Shown one piece after another: positions 1 through 7,137 of a stretch of 29,250 nucleotides of DNA. Made by a program: the position numbers and the translations under genes. The notes under the pieces were generated by a model that was given only the letters and a program-made list of their open reading frames with translations, searched no databases and was not told where the DNA came from. Positions within the stretch are counted from its first letter, which is position 1. Every line of letters begins with the position of its first letter. The DNA comes from RGIG9151 sp963635575. Lineage in GTDB: Bacteria; Bacillota; Clostridia; TANB77; RGIG9151. Location of the stretch: the NCBI GenBank assembly GCA_963635575.1, contig CAVHFU010000015.1:1-29250 (forward strand), given 5' to 3'.

Positions 1-19
1 GCTCATAATGAACGTATTT

Positions 20-62
20 ATGCTTAAAACAATAACGGGATAAATTTTCCCGTTATTGTTTG
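20..62 (-). terminator. Rho-independent terminator downstream of uvrA
   Basis: A 12-bp stem (ACAATAACGGGA paired with TCCCGTTATTGT) with a short AT loop sits about 50 bases after the uvrA stop. T-rich tails on both sides mean it could also stop a convergent transcript from outside the window. Confidence 0.75.
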
Positions 63-111
63 AATTTTTTTAGGACATTTTCAAAAATTATTGACAGGAA
101 TTAAATTCGCG

Positions 112-2931
112 TTATTTAAGTAATTTTTTTAAGTATTCACCTGTTGCAGACTCCTTAACTTTCGCTACTTCTTCAGGAGTACCTTTGGCTATAATTTGTC
201 CGCCTCTTACCCCTCCGGCAGGTCCTAAGTCAATGATGTAATCTGATGCCTTAATAACATCTAAATTATGCTCGATGACTACAATAGAGTTTCCCGCATC
301 AGTAAGTCTTTGTAATATGCCAATTAGCTTATCTACATCAGCCATATGAAGTCCTGTTGTCGGTTCATCTAAAATATATAATGTCTTGCCGGTGCTTCTC
401 TTACTTAACTCGGTCGCAAGTTTAATTCTTTGTGCCTCTCCGCCGGATAATGTTGTAGATGGCTGACCTAGTTTTATATATCCAAGTCCGACATCATATA
501 AAGTCTTAACTTTATTATAAATAGAAGGAATATTCTTAAAGAATTCCAAAGCTTCTTCAACAGTCATGTTAAGTACTTCGTGAATATTTTTCCCTTTATA
601 CCTTACTTCTAGTGTTTCTCTATTATATCTTTTTCCTTTACATACTTCACAAGGCACATAAACATCAGGTAAAAAGTGCATTTCGATTTTAATAATACCA
701 TCACCGCTACAAGATTCACATCTTCCGCCACGAATATTAAAACTAAATCTACCTTGAGTATATCCTCTCATTTTTGCTTCATTAGTTTCGGCAAATAGCT
801 TTCTAATCAAATCAAACATCCCAGTGTATGTTGCCGGATTAGAACGTGGTGTTCTGCCAATCGGAGATTGGTCAATGTTTATTATCTTGTCTAAATTTTC
901 ATACCCTTTTATCTCCTTTACTTTACCCGGTGTTAAATTTGCATGATTTAATTTATTAGCCAACGTCTTATATAAAATCTCATTAACAAGCGAACTCTTT
1001 CCCGAACCCGATACACCAGTAATACATGTAAACACACCAAGTGGAATATCGACATTAACCTTTTTAAGGTTGTTCTCTTGTGCTTCAATTATCTTTAAGA
1101 ATTTTCCGTTTCCTTTTCTCCTAACCTTTGGCACTTCTATTTTTAATCTTCCACTTAAATATGCTCCGGTAATCGAACGAGGATTAGCCTTTATTTCCTC
1201 AACATTTCCTTGTGCAATAACTTCTCCTCCATGAACACCGGCCCCCGGACCGATATCTATAATCTCATCGGCAGCATACATGGTATCTTCATCGTGTTCA
1301 ACAACAATTAATGTATTTCCTAAATCTCTTAAATGTTTTAATGTTGCAATAAGTTTCTCATTGTCTTTTTGATGAAGGCCTATACTTGGCTCATCCAAAA
1401 TGTATAAAACTCCAGTAAGTCCGGAACCGATTTGCGTTGCAAGTCTTATTCTTTGTGCCTCTCCGCCAGACAAAGTTCCGGCAGCTCTGGATAAAGTTAA
1501 ATAATCCAGTCCAACATCAATTAAAAATTGAATTCTTGCTTTTATTTCTTTTAAAATCTGGTATGCAATCTTTTCTTCCTTCTTTGTCATCTTAAGATTT
1601 TCCATAAAATCTTTAATTTGAAGGATAGACATACTGGTTAATTCATAAATATTCTTATTATTTATAGTAACGGACAACGACTCTCTTTTTAGCCTCTTTC
1701 CCTCACACTCAGGACAAACACAATCAGTCATTAATGACTCATAATATTCCTTCATTGTTTGAGAAGTAGTCTCCTTATACTTTCTCATAAGTGAATTAAT
1801 AATTCCCTCAAAACTAGACATAAACGTGCCATGTCCATAATTTCTTTCATATTCAACCTTTATTTTCTCGCCCTTATTTCCGTAAAGTAAAATGTTTCTG
1901 ATTTTTTCAGGCAATTCGTCAAACGGTGTATCCATACTAAAACCATAGTGTTCAGCCAAAGCCCTTATATACATAGTAGAATAGCCTTCCTCATTTCCGG
2001 AATTCCATCCGCCAACTTTTATAACTCCTTCATTTAAGCTCTTATGCGATTCTGTTATTACCTTTGCAGGATCAATTTCCATTAAACTTCCAAGTCCAAG
2101 ACATTTAGGACAAGCTCCAAAAGGACTGTTAAAAGAAAACTGTCTAGGCTCTATTTCTTCAATACTAATTCCACAATCAGGGCAAGCATAATTTTGTGAA
2201 AATAACATTTCTTCAGTTCCATTTACCTCAACAAGTACCAAGTTATTTGCCAAATTACAAGCCGTTTCTACTGATTCGGAAATACGTTTTCCCACGTCTT
2301 CCTTCATAATAATTCTATCCACAACAATTTCGATATTGTGTTTCTTTTGCTTGTCTAAAGTTATTTCTTCTTCTAAATCGACAGTTTTTCCATCAACTCT
2401 AGCTCTCACATACCCATTTTTTCTTGCATCTTCCAATATTTTAACATGTTCACCCTTTTTACCTCGTATAACAGGCGCCAAAATCTGAATTTTGCTACCT
2501 TGTGGAATAGTTAGAATGTTATCTGTAATTTGGTCTACTGATTGCTTTGTAATAGGCTTTCCGCAATTTGGGCAATGCGGATGACCTATACGTGCATATA
2601 AAAGTCGTAAATAGTCGTAAATTTCCGTAACTGTTCCAACAGTAGAGCGCGGATTCTTGCTAGTCGTTTTTTGGTCGATAGAAATTGCAGGAGATAATCC
2701 TTCTATATATTCAACATCAGGCTTTTCCATAAGACCTAAAAATTGCCTTGCATATGCAGATAATGACTCAACATATCTTCTTTGACCTTCTGCATATATC
2801 GTATCAAATGCAAGAGAAGATTTACCCGAGCCGCTAAGTCCGGTAATTACAACAAACTTATCTCTTGGAATTGTTACATCTATATTTTTTAAATTATTTT
2901 CTTTAGCACCTTTTATCTTTATATATTCCAT
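112..2931 (-). CDS. uvrA: UvrABC excinuclease subunit A
   Basis: UvrA is the damage-sensing ATPase of nucleotide excision repair; it scans DNA as a dimer with UvrB and hands lesions over for UvrC incision in the cytoplasm. The 939-residue product has the usual bacterial length and the two tandem ABC cassettes: Walker A GLSGSGKSS at residues 31-39 and GVSGSGKSS near 640, and two LSGGEAQRI signatures in the middle and near the C-terminus, each followed by an ILDEP Walker B. Zinc-binding CxxC pairs are visible near residue 120, near 250-275 (CPDCG and CPKC), and in the second half (CESC and CEVC). The start has an AAAGGAAGAG ribosome-binding site. An extended -10 (TGG-TAAAAT, -10 at 2955-2960) is a possible promoter. 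It is monocistronic here; uvrB is not in the window. All key motifs are intact. Confidence 0.98.
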   Translation of the reverse strand: MEYIKIKGAKENNLKNIDVTIPRDKFVVITGLSGSGKSSLAFDTIYAEGQRRYVESLSAYARQFLGLMEKPDVEYIEGLSPAISIDQKTTSKNPRSTVGTVTEIYDYLRLLYARIGHPHCPNCGKPITKQSVDQITDNILTIPQGSKIQILAPVIRGKKGEHVKILEDARKNGYVRARVDGKTVDLEEEITLDKQKKHNIEIVVDRIIMKEDVGKRISESVETACNLANNLVLVEVNGTEEMLFSQNYACPDCGISIEEIEPRQFSFNSPFGACPKCLGLGSLMEIDPAKVITESHKSLNEGVIKVGGWNSGNEEGYSTMYIRALAEHYGFSMDTPFDELPEKIRNILLYGNKGEKIKVEYERNYGHGTFMSSFEGIINSLMRKYKETTSQTMKEYYESLMTDCVCPECEGKRLKRESLSVTINNKNIYELTSMSILQIKDFMENLKMTKKEEKIAYQILKEIKARIQFLIDVGLDYLTLSRAAGTLSGGEAQRIRLATQIGSGLTGVLYILDEPSIGLHQKDNEKLIATLKHLRDLGNTLIVVEHDEDTMYAADEIIDIGPGAGVHGGEVIAQGNVEEIKANPRSITGAYLSGRLKIEVPKVRRKGNGKFLKIIEAQENNLKKVNVDIPLGVFTCITGVSGSGKSSLVNEILYKTLANKLNHANLTPGKVKEIKGYENLDKIINIDQSPIGRTPRSNPATYTGMFDLIRKLFAETNEAKMRGYTQGRFSFNIRGGRCESCSGDGIIKIEMHFLPDVYVPCEVCKGKRYNRETLEVRYKGKNIHEVLNMTVEEALEFFKNIPSIYNKVKTLYDVGLGYIKLGQPSTTLSGGEAQRIKLATELSKRSTGKTLYILDEPTTGLHMADVDKLIGILQRLTDAGNSIVVIEHNLDVIKASDYIIDLGPAGGVRGGQIIAKGTPEEVAKVKESATGEYLKKLLK

Positions 2932-2992
2932 AATACTCTTCCTTTCATCTAACTATTTTACCATAAATTCGACAAAAGTTACTATATTTTTT

Positions 2993-3037
2993 AAAAGAAA
3001 AAAGAGGTAGTAATCAAGAATGATTCTTACCTCTTTT
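2993..3037 (-). terminator. Terminator of the WG-repeat gene
   Basis: A long imperfect hairpin (AAGAGGTAAGAATCA against TGATTACTACCTCTT on the minus strand) is followed by a T-rich tail, about 65 bases after the stop of the gene ending at 3105. Confidence 0.75.
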
Positions 3038-3104
3038 GGTTAGTGTTTATGTTATTTAGCGGTATTTCCGGTCGTTATATGAGTATCATTGTTAAATTCA
3101 TTCA

Positions 3105-3614
3105 TTATTTTTTCTCCTTTGCTCTATTAATCAAAGCCTCAGCGTTAAGCAGTTCTGCAATATTAATGAGGGGCATTTTCTCTATGATTTCTACTCCGCC
3201 TCTATTTATGACACTGCATGTGTCTTCATCCTCGCATACCACTGCATAATAGAATGAATTGAAATTTCCTACATCTTTGTACGTCTTTTTGGTTATCATA
3301 TTGCCCTTTGAATCAATGAAAGTCCACCGCTCAAAGAAAAGCTTTACAGCTGCCAGTCCATTAACAAACCTTTTTACATCGCAATACTTTTCGAAGGCTC
3401 TTTTACCTTCTGCGTCGATAAAACCTCTTTTGCCGTTTTTAGAAACGACTGCGTACCCGCTAAAGAAATTATCTATGCTGTCGTATTCAGGCTGACAAAC
3501 AACTTCGCCGGTTCCTTCTCTCTTTACGCCCCACAGTCCATTTTCCTCAAAAGCCACCAAAGACATTCCGATTTCCTTTTCGTTTGTGATATTGTTGCAC
3601 ATAGCACACTCCAT
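3105..3614 (-). CDS. Small WG-repeat protein
   Basis: A 169-residue protein with tandem WG-type beta repeats: ENGLWGVKREGTGEVV, then NGKRGFIDAEGKRAF, then ERWTFIDSKGNMITKKTY, and a weaker fourth unit around SVINRGGVEII. These units (hydrophobic-G-[FLV]-[IV]-[ND]-x-x-G) define the WG_beta_rep family, usually a protein-interaction fold of unknown role. There is no signal peptide or membrane segment, so it is probably cytoplasmic. It is shorter than typical WG proteins, which are often secreted or fused to other domains. The start at 3614 is 20 or more bases from the GGAG motif, with a hairpin in between; an internal ATG at 3566 (MSLVAFEENG) has its own AAGGAAA site and may be the true start, giving 153 residues. 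It has a consensus sigma-A promoter and its own terminator, so it is a single-gene unit. Function unknown. Confidence 0.8.
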   Translation of the reverse strand: MECAMCNNITNEKEIGMSLVAFEENGLWGVKREGTGEVVCQPEYDSIDNFFSGYAVVSKNGKRGFIDAEGKRAFEKYCDVKRFVNGLAAVKLFFERWTFIDSKGNMITKKTYKDVGNFNSFYYAVVCEDEDTCSVINRGGVEIIEKMPLINIAELLNAEALINRAKEKK

Positions 3615-3641
3615 AGTAACAATCAGTTACTATTTCTCCTT
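3612..3641 (-). promoter_or_regulatory. Leader hairpin between ribosome-binding site and start of the WG gene
   Basis: A perfect 8-bp inverted repeat, ATAGTAAC and GTTACTAT with loop TGATT (3613-3633), lies between GGAG (about 3638-3641) and the ATG at 3614, and includes the first two bases of that ATG. It could be a translational control element or an operator just after the transcription start. Confidence 0.45.
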
Positions 3642-3657
3642 CTTATGATTTGTGTAA

Positions 3658-3686
3658 ATTATATCACGGTTTATGGGAAGTGTCAA
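3658..3686 (-). promoter_or_regulatory. Sigma-A promoter of the WG-repeat gene
   Basis: TTGACA (3681-3686), a 17-base spacer and TATAAT (3658-3663) on the minus strand: a perfect match to the housekeeping consensus. Predicted transcription start is near 3650. Confidence 0.85.
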
Positions 3687-3689
3687 AAA

Positions 3690-3895
3690 GTTATGTTACT
3701 TTTCTTCTATTATATCCACGAATAAGGATTTCTGTCTGCCGCCTTAAGTTTTTCTGTTGCTTTTAGTGCGTCAATGTCATTTTTTGTGTATTTATTTTTG
3801 CCACATATTTTATCACATTAAATTATGCCACCTTTCTGCATAATTTATCATATATGGCAAAGTTTTTTTCAAGATTAATTGTAAAAATAATTTAT
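3690..3895. other. Gene-free stretch with a decayed reading frame and an imperfect inverted repeat
   Basis: The gap between the WG gene and the DUF3990 module has no complete gene. On the minus strand about 3714-3815 there is a stop-bounded frame with no start, ending KLKAADRNPYSWI; it looks like a C-terminal remnant of an unrecognised protein. Around 3797-3862 an imperfect inverted repeat begins TTTGCCA and ends TGGCAAA, with internal mismatches. Confidence 0.4.
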
Positions 3896-3924
3896 TTGAC
3901 TATATACTCCTAGAGGAGTACAAT
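3896..3924 (+). promoter_or_regulatory. Promoter with palindromic operator of the DUF3990-HTH module
   Basis: TTGACT (3896-3901), a 17-base spacer and TACAAT (3919-3924). The spacer holds the inverted repeat TACTCCT-AG-AGGAGTA (3905-3920), which overlaps the -10. A repressor bound there would block RNA polymerase; the HTH protein encoded by the second gene is the obvious candidate. Confidence 0.8.
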
Positions 3925-3951
3925 ATATTTAGAAATGGAGATGATACTGAT

Positions 3952-4629
3952 ATGACAAAAAAATTATACCACGGTTCGTTAAATATTATTGAGAAACCTA
4001 TATATGGCTATGGAAAAACATATAATGACTATGGACTTGGGTTTTATTGCACAGACAATCTTGAAATGGCTAAAGAATGGGGTGTTGGTAATAACCAAAA
4101 TGGTTATGCCAATTGTTATGAATTAGATTGTGCCAGTTTGAATGTTTTAGATTTGAATGATTCTTCTTTTTGCATCTTACATTGGCTTTCTATATTACTT
4201 GAAAACAGGGAATTCGATATTCCATCAGGTCTAACCTTAGAAACTAAAAAATATCTACTAAATAATTTCTCTGTCGATTACTCAAAATGCGATATAATTA
4301 TTGGATACCGTGCAGATGACAGTTACTTTTCTTTTGCCCAAGATTTCATTAATGGTACAATTTCATATCAACAACTATGCAAAGCTATGTACCTTGGTAA
4401 ACTTGGCCAACAATTTGTGTTAAAAAGTAAAGAGTCATTTGACAGATTAAAGTTTTTAGGTTACGAAATTGCCCAAAGTGGTGAATGGTATCAGAAAAAA
4501 ATATTGCGTGATAGAACTGCTCGTCGTGAATATTTTGATGTTGAAAAAAACAAGTGGCACCCTGATGATTTATATATTACTCAAATTATGAGTGAGGAGA
4601 TGAAAAGCAATGACAACCGCCTACGATAA
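3952..4629 (+). CDS. DUF3990 protein, ADP-ribosyltransferase-like toxin candidate
   Basis: A 225-residue protein opening with LYHGS, followed by DYGLGFYCTDN around residues 26-37 and AKEW. This pattern, His in LYHGS and Tyr in GFYxT, matches DUF3990, a family related to ADP-ribosyltransferase folds with an H-Y-(E/Q) active site. A GQQFVLKS segment near residue 160 fits the third motif, with Gln rather than Glu. It also carries GYRADDSYF near residue 120, a motif typical of this family. There is no signal peptide or membrane helix. It is the first gene of a two-gene operon; its 3' end overlaps the HTH gene by 20 bases, so the two are translationally linked. The arrangement suggests a toxin controlled by its HTH partner. 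That role is inferred from family and context; the target is unknown. Confidence 0.82.
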   Translation: MTKKLYHGSLNIIEKPIYGYGKTYNDYGLGFYCTDNLEMAKEWGVGNNQNGYANCYELDCASLNVLDLNDSSFCILHWLSILLENREFDIPSGLTLETKKYLLNNFSVDYSKCDIIIGYRADDSYFSFAQDFINGTISYQQLCKAMYLGKLGQQFVLKSKESFDRLKFLGYEIAQSGEWYQKKILRDRTARREYFDVEKNKWHPDDLYITQIMSEEMKSNDNRLR

Positions 4630-5254
4630 AGTTTATTTAGAAAAAGCTCGTACTAATCTAGGACGTATGTTAGATCTTGCAGTATATGATTTAAAATATG
4701 ACATTTCAGTTTTTTTTGAGTTATTTATATCTTCAGGCATTGCAACTAATTTTGGAAATGGAGATTTTAATATGATTGCCGGCATGTCTGGTGTAGAACT
4801 TGCCTACATGGTTCTAGAGAAAGCAAATATTTCGTTTAAAAGAGTTACTCCAAACTATACAGCAAATCGAAGTGCAGAATACTGGACTGGCTGGGCTCTC
4901 GCCTATTATCAATGGGAAACTTCACTTAGTTTTGAAGAAATTGTTCATTATATTCCTATAAAAGATATACAGGCTTTATACTCACCTTATCACGAAATGG
5001 ATATTAGGCATTTTGTTGATAAAATGAATGAACTATATAGACTAGCTAAAACCAAAACTAATCTTAAACTTTTGCGTCAAAAGGCTGGTATTAGCCAACA
5101 TGAATTATCAAAATTATCTGGTGTTCCTGTTCGCACAATTCAGCAGTACGAACAAAGACAAAAAAATATAAACAAGGCTCAGGCCGACTATCTTATGGCA
5201 ATGGCTAAAGTACTTTGCTGTGAGATGAAAGATTTGATGGAGTATGTAGAATAA
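4610..5254 (+). CDS. XRE-family HTH protein, partner/antitoxin of the DUF3990 protein
   Basis: The 214-residue product has two parts. Residues about 1-150 are a helical region without a motif I can name, with a typical FFELFISSGIA and AGMSGVELAY segment. Residues about 153-210 form a classic XRE/Cro helix-turn-helix (NLKLLRQKAGISQHELSKLSG, then VPVRTIQQYEQRQKNINKA split over the recognition helix). It starts inside the DUF3990 gene with an AGGAG site about 10 bases upstream. It probably binds the palindrome at 3905-3920 and may neutralise the DUF3990 protein through its N-terminal region. Binding and neutralisation are inferences; the DNA-binding domain itself is clear. A terminator follows immediately, so the operon has only these two genes. 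Confidence 0.82.
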   Translation: MTTAYDKVYLEKARTNLGRMLDLAVYDLKYDISVFFELFISSGIATNFGNGDFNMIAGMSGVELAYMVLEKANISFKRVTPNYTANRSAEYWTGWALAYYQWETSLSFEEIVHYIPIKDIQALYSPYHEMDIRHFVDKMNELYRLAKTKTNLKLLRQKAGISQHELSKLSGVPVRTIQQYEQRQKNINKAQADYLMAMAKVLCCEMKDLMEYVE

Positions 5255-5287
5255 AAAACACCTGCTAAGCAAGTGTTTTTTATTATT
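5253..5287 (+). terminator. Terminator of the DUF3990-HTH operon
   Basis: AAAAACAC/GTGTTTTT stem with an inner TGC/GCA pairing and loop TAA, then a T-rich tail, directly after the HTH gene stop. Confidence 0.8.
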
Positions 5288-5339
5288 ACATTTCTATACA
5301 ATTTTTCCCATAAAATTATTTTTGTATTCATCATTAAAT

Positions 5340-5510
5340 CTAGAGATCACTTACTAATTCATTAAGTTTATCTTTAATTTTGATAAATTCAGCATTTAAA
5401 TCTAATGTCTTTATACTAATCTTATTCCCATCCATCATAAAATCAGTGTCTATATCCTCATCATCTGTTTTCGCATAAAGTAATATTCCACTTACTTGTC
5501 CATTAAGGAG
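5340..5510 (-). pseudogene. C-terminal remnant of McrC (McrBC 5-methylcytosine restriction component)
   Basis: On the minus strand a 56-codon frame without a start ends in a stop at 5340-5342. It reads VSGILLYAKTDDE, then GNKISIKTLDLN, then FIKIKDKLNEL. This matches the extreme C-terminus of McrC-family proteins (GxLLYAKTDEE...MxGNxIxVxTLDLNxxFxxIKxQL), the nuclease partner of the GTPase McrB in type IV restriction. An intact McrC has about 350-450 residues, so only the tail remains and no nuclease is made. The frame is closed upstream by a TAA at about 5511-5513, right where another fragment abuts it. McrB is absent from the window. Confidence 0.7.
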
Positions 5511-5603
5511 TTAGAATACTGAACATAAACATTTCTCACTGGAATTCCATATGCCGTTTTCCATAATAAAGGCTTCCCAACATATTTTTGTAATCCTATA
5601 CAT
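5492..5603 (-). pseudogene. Unidentified coding fragment fused to the McrC remnant
   Basis: A short minus-strand frame without a proper start reads LQKYVGKPLLWKTAYGIP followed by VRNVYVQYSNSLMDK and a stop at 5492-5494. Its ordered composition suggests once-coding DNA, but I do not recognise the family; it is not part of McrC as I know it. It overlaps the McrC remnant in another frame by about 19 bases, consistent with a deletion junction or frameshift between two restriction-system genes. Confidence 0.4.
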
Positions 5604-6576
5604 TTTTCCTCCTTCCTACATATACCTCTTCAAAATACTCTTTTATTTTTTCATTACTAATCACTTGATTTTTTAAAGTGGTTTTCCATGGTCTTTCATC
5701 ATGTGTAATACTAATTAACTGTCCACCAGTATATTTAGAATATCCTTCTATTACCTTTGATATTATCATCTTTAGCCCATCAGCAATATTACAACACATA
5801 CCTTTAGGTGTTTCTATTTCGTTCTTACCATATTCCTTATATTTATGATATACTTCCTCAACAACTGGGCCGTGTACCCATGCAACAATATTATTTTCAA
5901 ATGCAGGCTTATTAAAAATTGCCAAAGATATTCCATTTATATAATAAAGGTACTTTTGTAACTCTAACGGCGTTATTTTTGAAAACTCAGTCTTCATTTC
6001 CTTTTCTTTTTTATCTGCTTTTTTGTTAAACTCTTTAATTGTTGCATTAGCTACTGCTTCAATACTTGCCGTTTCAAATTTTAATTTTTTAATTTCATCA
6101 ACGTTAATATTTGCAATTTTATGATTTTCAATATTAATTAATTTTGTAATTATATTTAAAGCCTTATTTAAAACTTTTTTATCCAATTTATCTTTATTCT
6201 TTAGTATAAGATTTTCCATATTTTGAGGCATTTCAGACAATCTCATTATGGAATCTATAGACTCTGTCTGAATTGTGCCATTCTCAAAACGATGTACTGT
6301 TATTTCTCCTACCCCAATAGCTAAAGCGTACTCTTTTTGAGTTAAATCATACTTTTTTCTTATGCTCTTTATTTCTTCAGTTGTTAAAAGACCTTTCTTT
6401 TTCTTATACGTATCATAGGCAACAATATCATTTTCTATTGACAATTCTCTATCATAAATTCTCTCGCTATTTTCAGGATTTATATAATACTTTTCAATCA
6501 CTTCAATTTCTTCACCTTTAATGACATATTTAACTTTTTCACTCTTTAATATTTTATCACTTTCAAATTTTTCCAT
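5596..6576 (-). CDS. MqsA-type HTH antitoxin with C-terminal Panacea (SocA/DUF4065) domain
   Basis: A likely antitoxin of 326 residues. Around residues 65-115 is an MqsA-type helix-turn-helix (LTTEEIKSIRKKYDLTQKEY, IGVGEITVHRFENG, then IQTES). Residues about 205-310 match the Panacea domain (TPLELQKYLYYINGISLAIF, NNIVAWVHGPVVEEVY), a module known to neutralise diverse toxins. A linker with charged coiled-coil character (about 115-200) joins them. The N-terminal part lacks the CxxC zinc finger of classical MqsA. The ATG at 6576 is chosen because GGGGAG lies just upstream; an ATG at 6594 is possible. It follows the MqsR-like toxin gene by 34 bases, in the toxin-first order of mqsRA. It probably represses the operon by binding the palindrome at 6990-7007. 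Confidence 0.85.
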   Translation of the reverse strand: MEKFESDKILKSEKVKYVIKGEEIEVIEKYYINPENSERIYDRELSIENDIVAYDTYKKKKGLLTTEEIKSIRKKYDLTQKEYALAIGVGEITVHRFENGTIQTESIDSIMRLSEMPQNMENLILKNKDKLDKKVLNKALNIITKLINIENHKIANINVDEIKKLKFETASIEAVANATIKEFNKKADKKEKEMKTEFSKITPLELQKYLYYINGISLAIFNKPAFENNIVAWVHGPVVEEVYHKYKEYGKNEIETPKGMCCNIADGLKMIISKVIEGYSKYTGGQLISITHDERPWKTTLKNQVISNEKIKEYFEEVYVGRRKNV

Positions 6577-6610
6577 AATAATCTCCCCGTTCATTTTTCT
6601 TCACAATTTA

Positions 6611-6931
6611 TCACTTATTCTTTTCATCTTCATGTATCGATATACACACACATTCACTATTATTTCTTATTTTTAACTTTATATATATACTAACTTCTAT
6701 CCCATTATATTTTCTCTTAAAAATCCAAACATCTTCTCTAATTACATCTCTATCTGGCACTGGCCCTTCCATTAAATCTTTTGGCTCTAATTCTAAAACC
6801 ATTTGTTCTTGGTCTTCAGTTGTCAAATTATACTTACGTTTTGTAAACATGTTCTTCCTATTTTCTATAATCTCAAGCTTACCTTCTTTAGTTAACTTGG
6901 CAACTTTTTTCAAAAAAGCTGCTACTTTCAT
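6611..6931 (-). CDS. MqsR-like (RelE-superfamily) mRNA interferase toxin
   Basis: A 106-residue protein that resembles MqsR in length and layout: a basic N-terminal helix (FLKKVAKLTKEGKLEII), a middle region (YNLTTEDQEQMVLELEPKDL), then REDVWIFKRKYNGIEVSIYI and KLKI, ending in CISIHEDE. MqsR toxins are ribosome-independent or -associated RNases of the RelE fold that cleave mRNA. Overall similarity is modest, so the assignment rests on the W-x-F...YIKLKI...V-I-S-x-H pattern and on the adjacent MqsA-type antitoxin. It is the first gene of the pair, with a strong promoter, an operator palindrome and a GGAAGGAAGG ribosome-binding site. No frameshift is visible, so the module looks intact inside an otherwise broken restriction locus. 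Confidence 0.75.
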   Translation of the reverse strand: MKVAAFLKKVAKLTKEGKLEIIENRKNMFTKRKYNLTTEDQEQMVLELEPKDLMEGPVPDRDVIREDVWIFKRKYNGIEVSIYIKLKIRNNSECVCISIHEDEKNK

Positions 6932-6969
6932 ATAATCCTCCTTCCTTCCGTACTTCTATTCTCTGTTAA

Positions 6970-7007
6970 ATTATATCATGCCACTAGCAAATTATCAATT
7001 GATAATT
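6970..7007 (-). promoter_or_regulatory. Promoter and perfect palindromic operator of the MqsR/Panacea module
   Basis: On the minus strand TTGATA (6993-6998), a 17-base spacer and TATAAT (6970-6975). The -35 lies within a perfect 18-bp palindrome AATTATCAATTGATAATT (6990-7007), the expected kind of site for autorepression by an antitoxin dimer. Confidence 0.85.
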
Positions 7008-7013
7008 CATTTT

Positions 7014-7062
7014 TTAAAAATAAAGGATAGACTATGTGAATATAATAGTCATCCTTATTTAC
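7014..7062 (-). terminator. Hairpin terminator between truncated hsdM and the MqsR module
   Basis: On the minus strand AAATAAGGATGACTAT pairs with ATAGTCTATCCTTTATTT (small bulges), followed by T-rich sequence. It separates hsdM transcription from the toxin promoter. Confidence 0.6.
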
Positions 7063-7137
7063 GACCACTTTAACTCTAAATTAAATAATAATTTCATTCG
7101 TCTACACTATATTCTACTTTATCCTCAGCAACCATAC

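Noticed and set aside
5509..5600. 30-codon minus-strand frame starting at 5600 with a strong AGGAAGGAGG site
   Set aside because: The ribosome-binding site lies in the end of the antitoxin gene by codon chance (GRRKN), and the peptide looks like an out-of-frame reading of the adjacent gene fragment.
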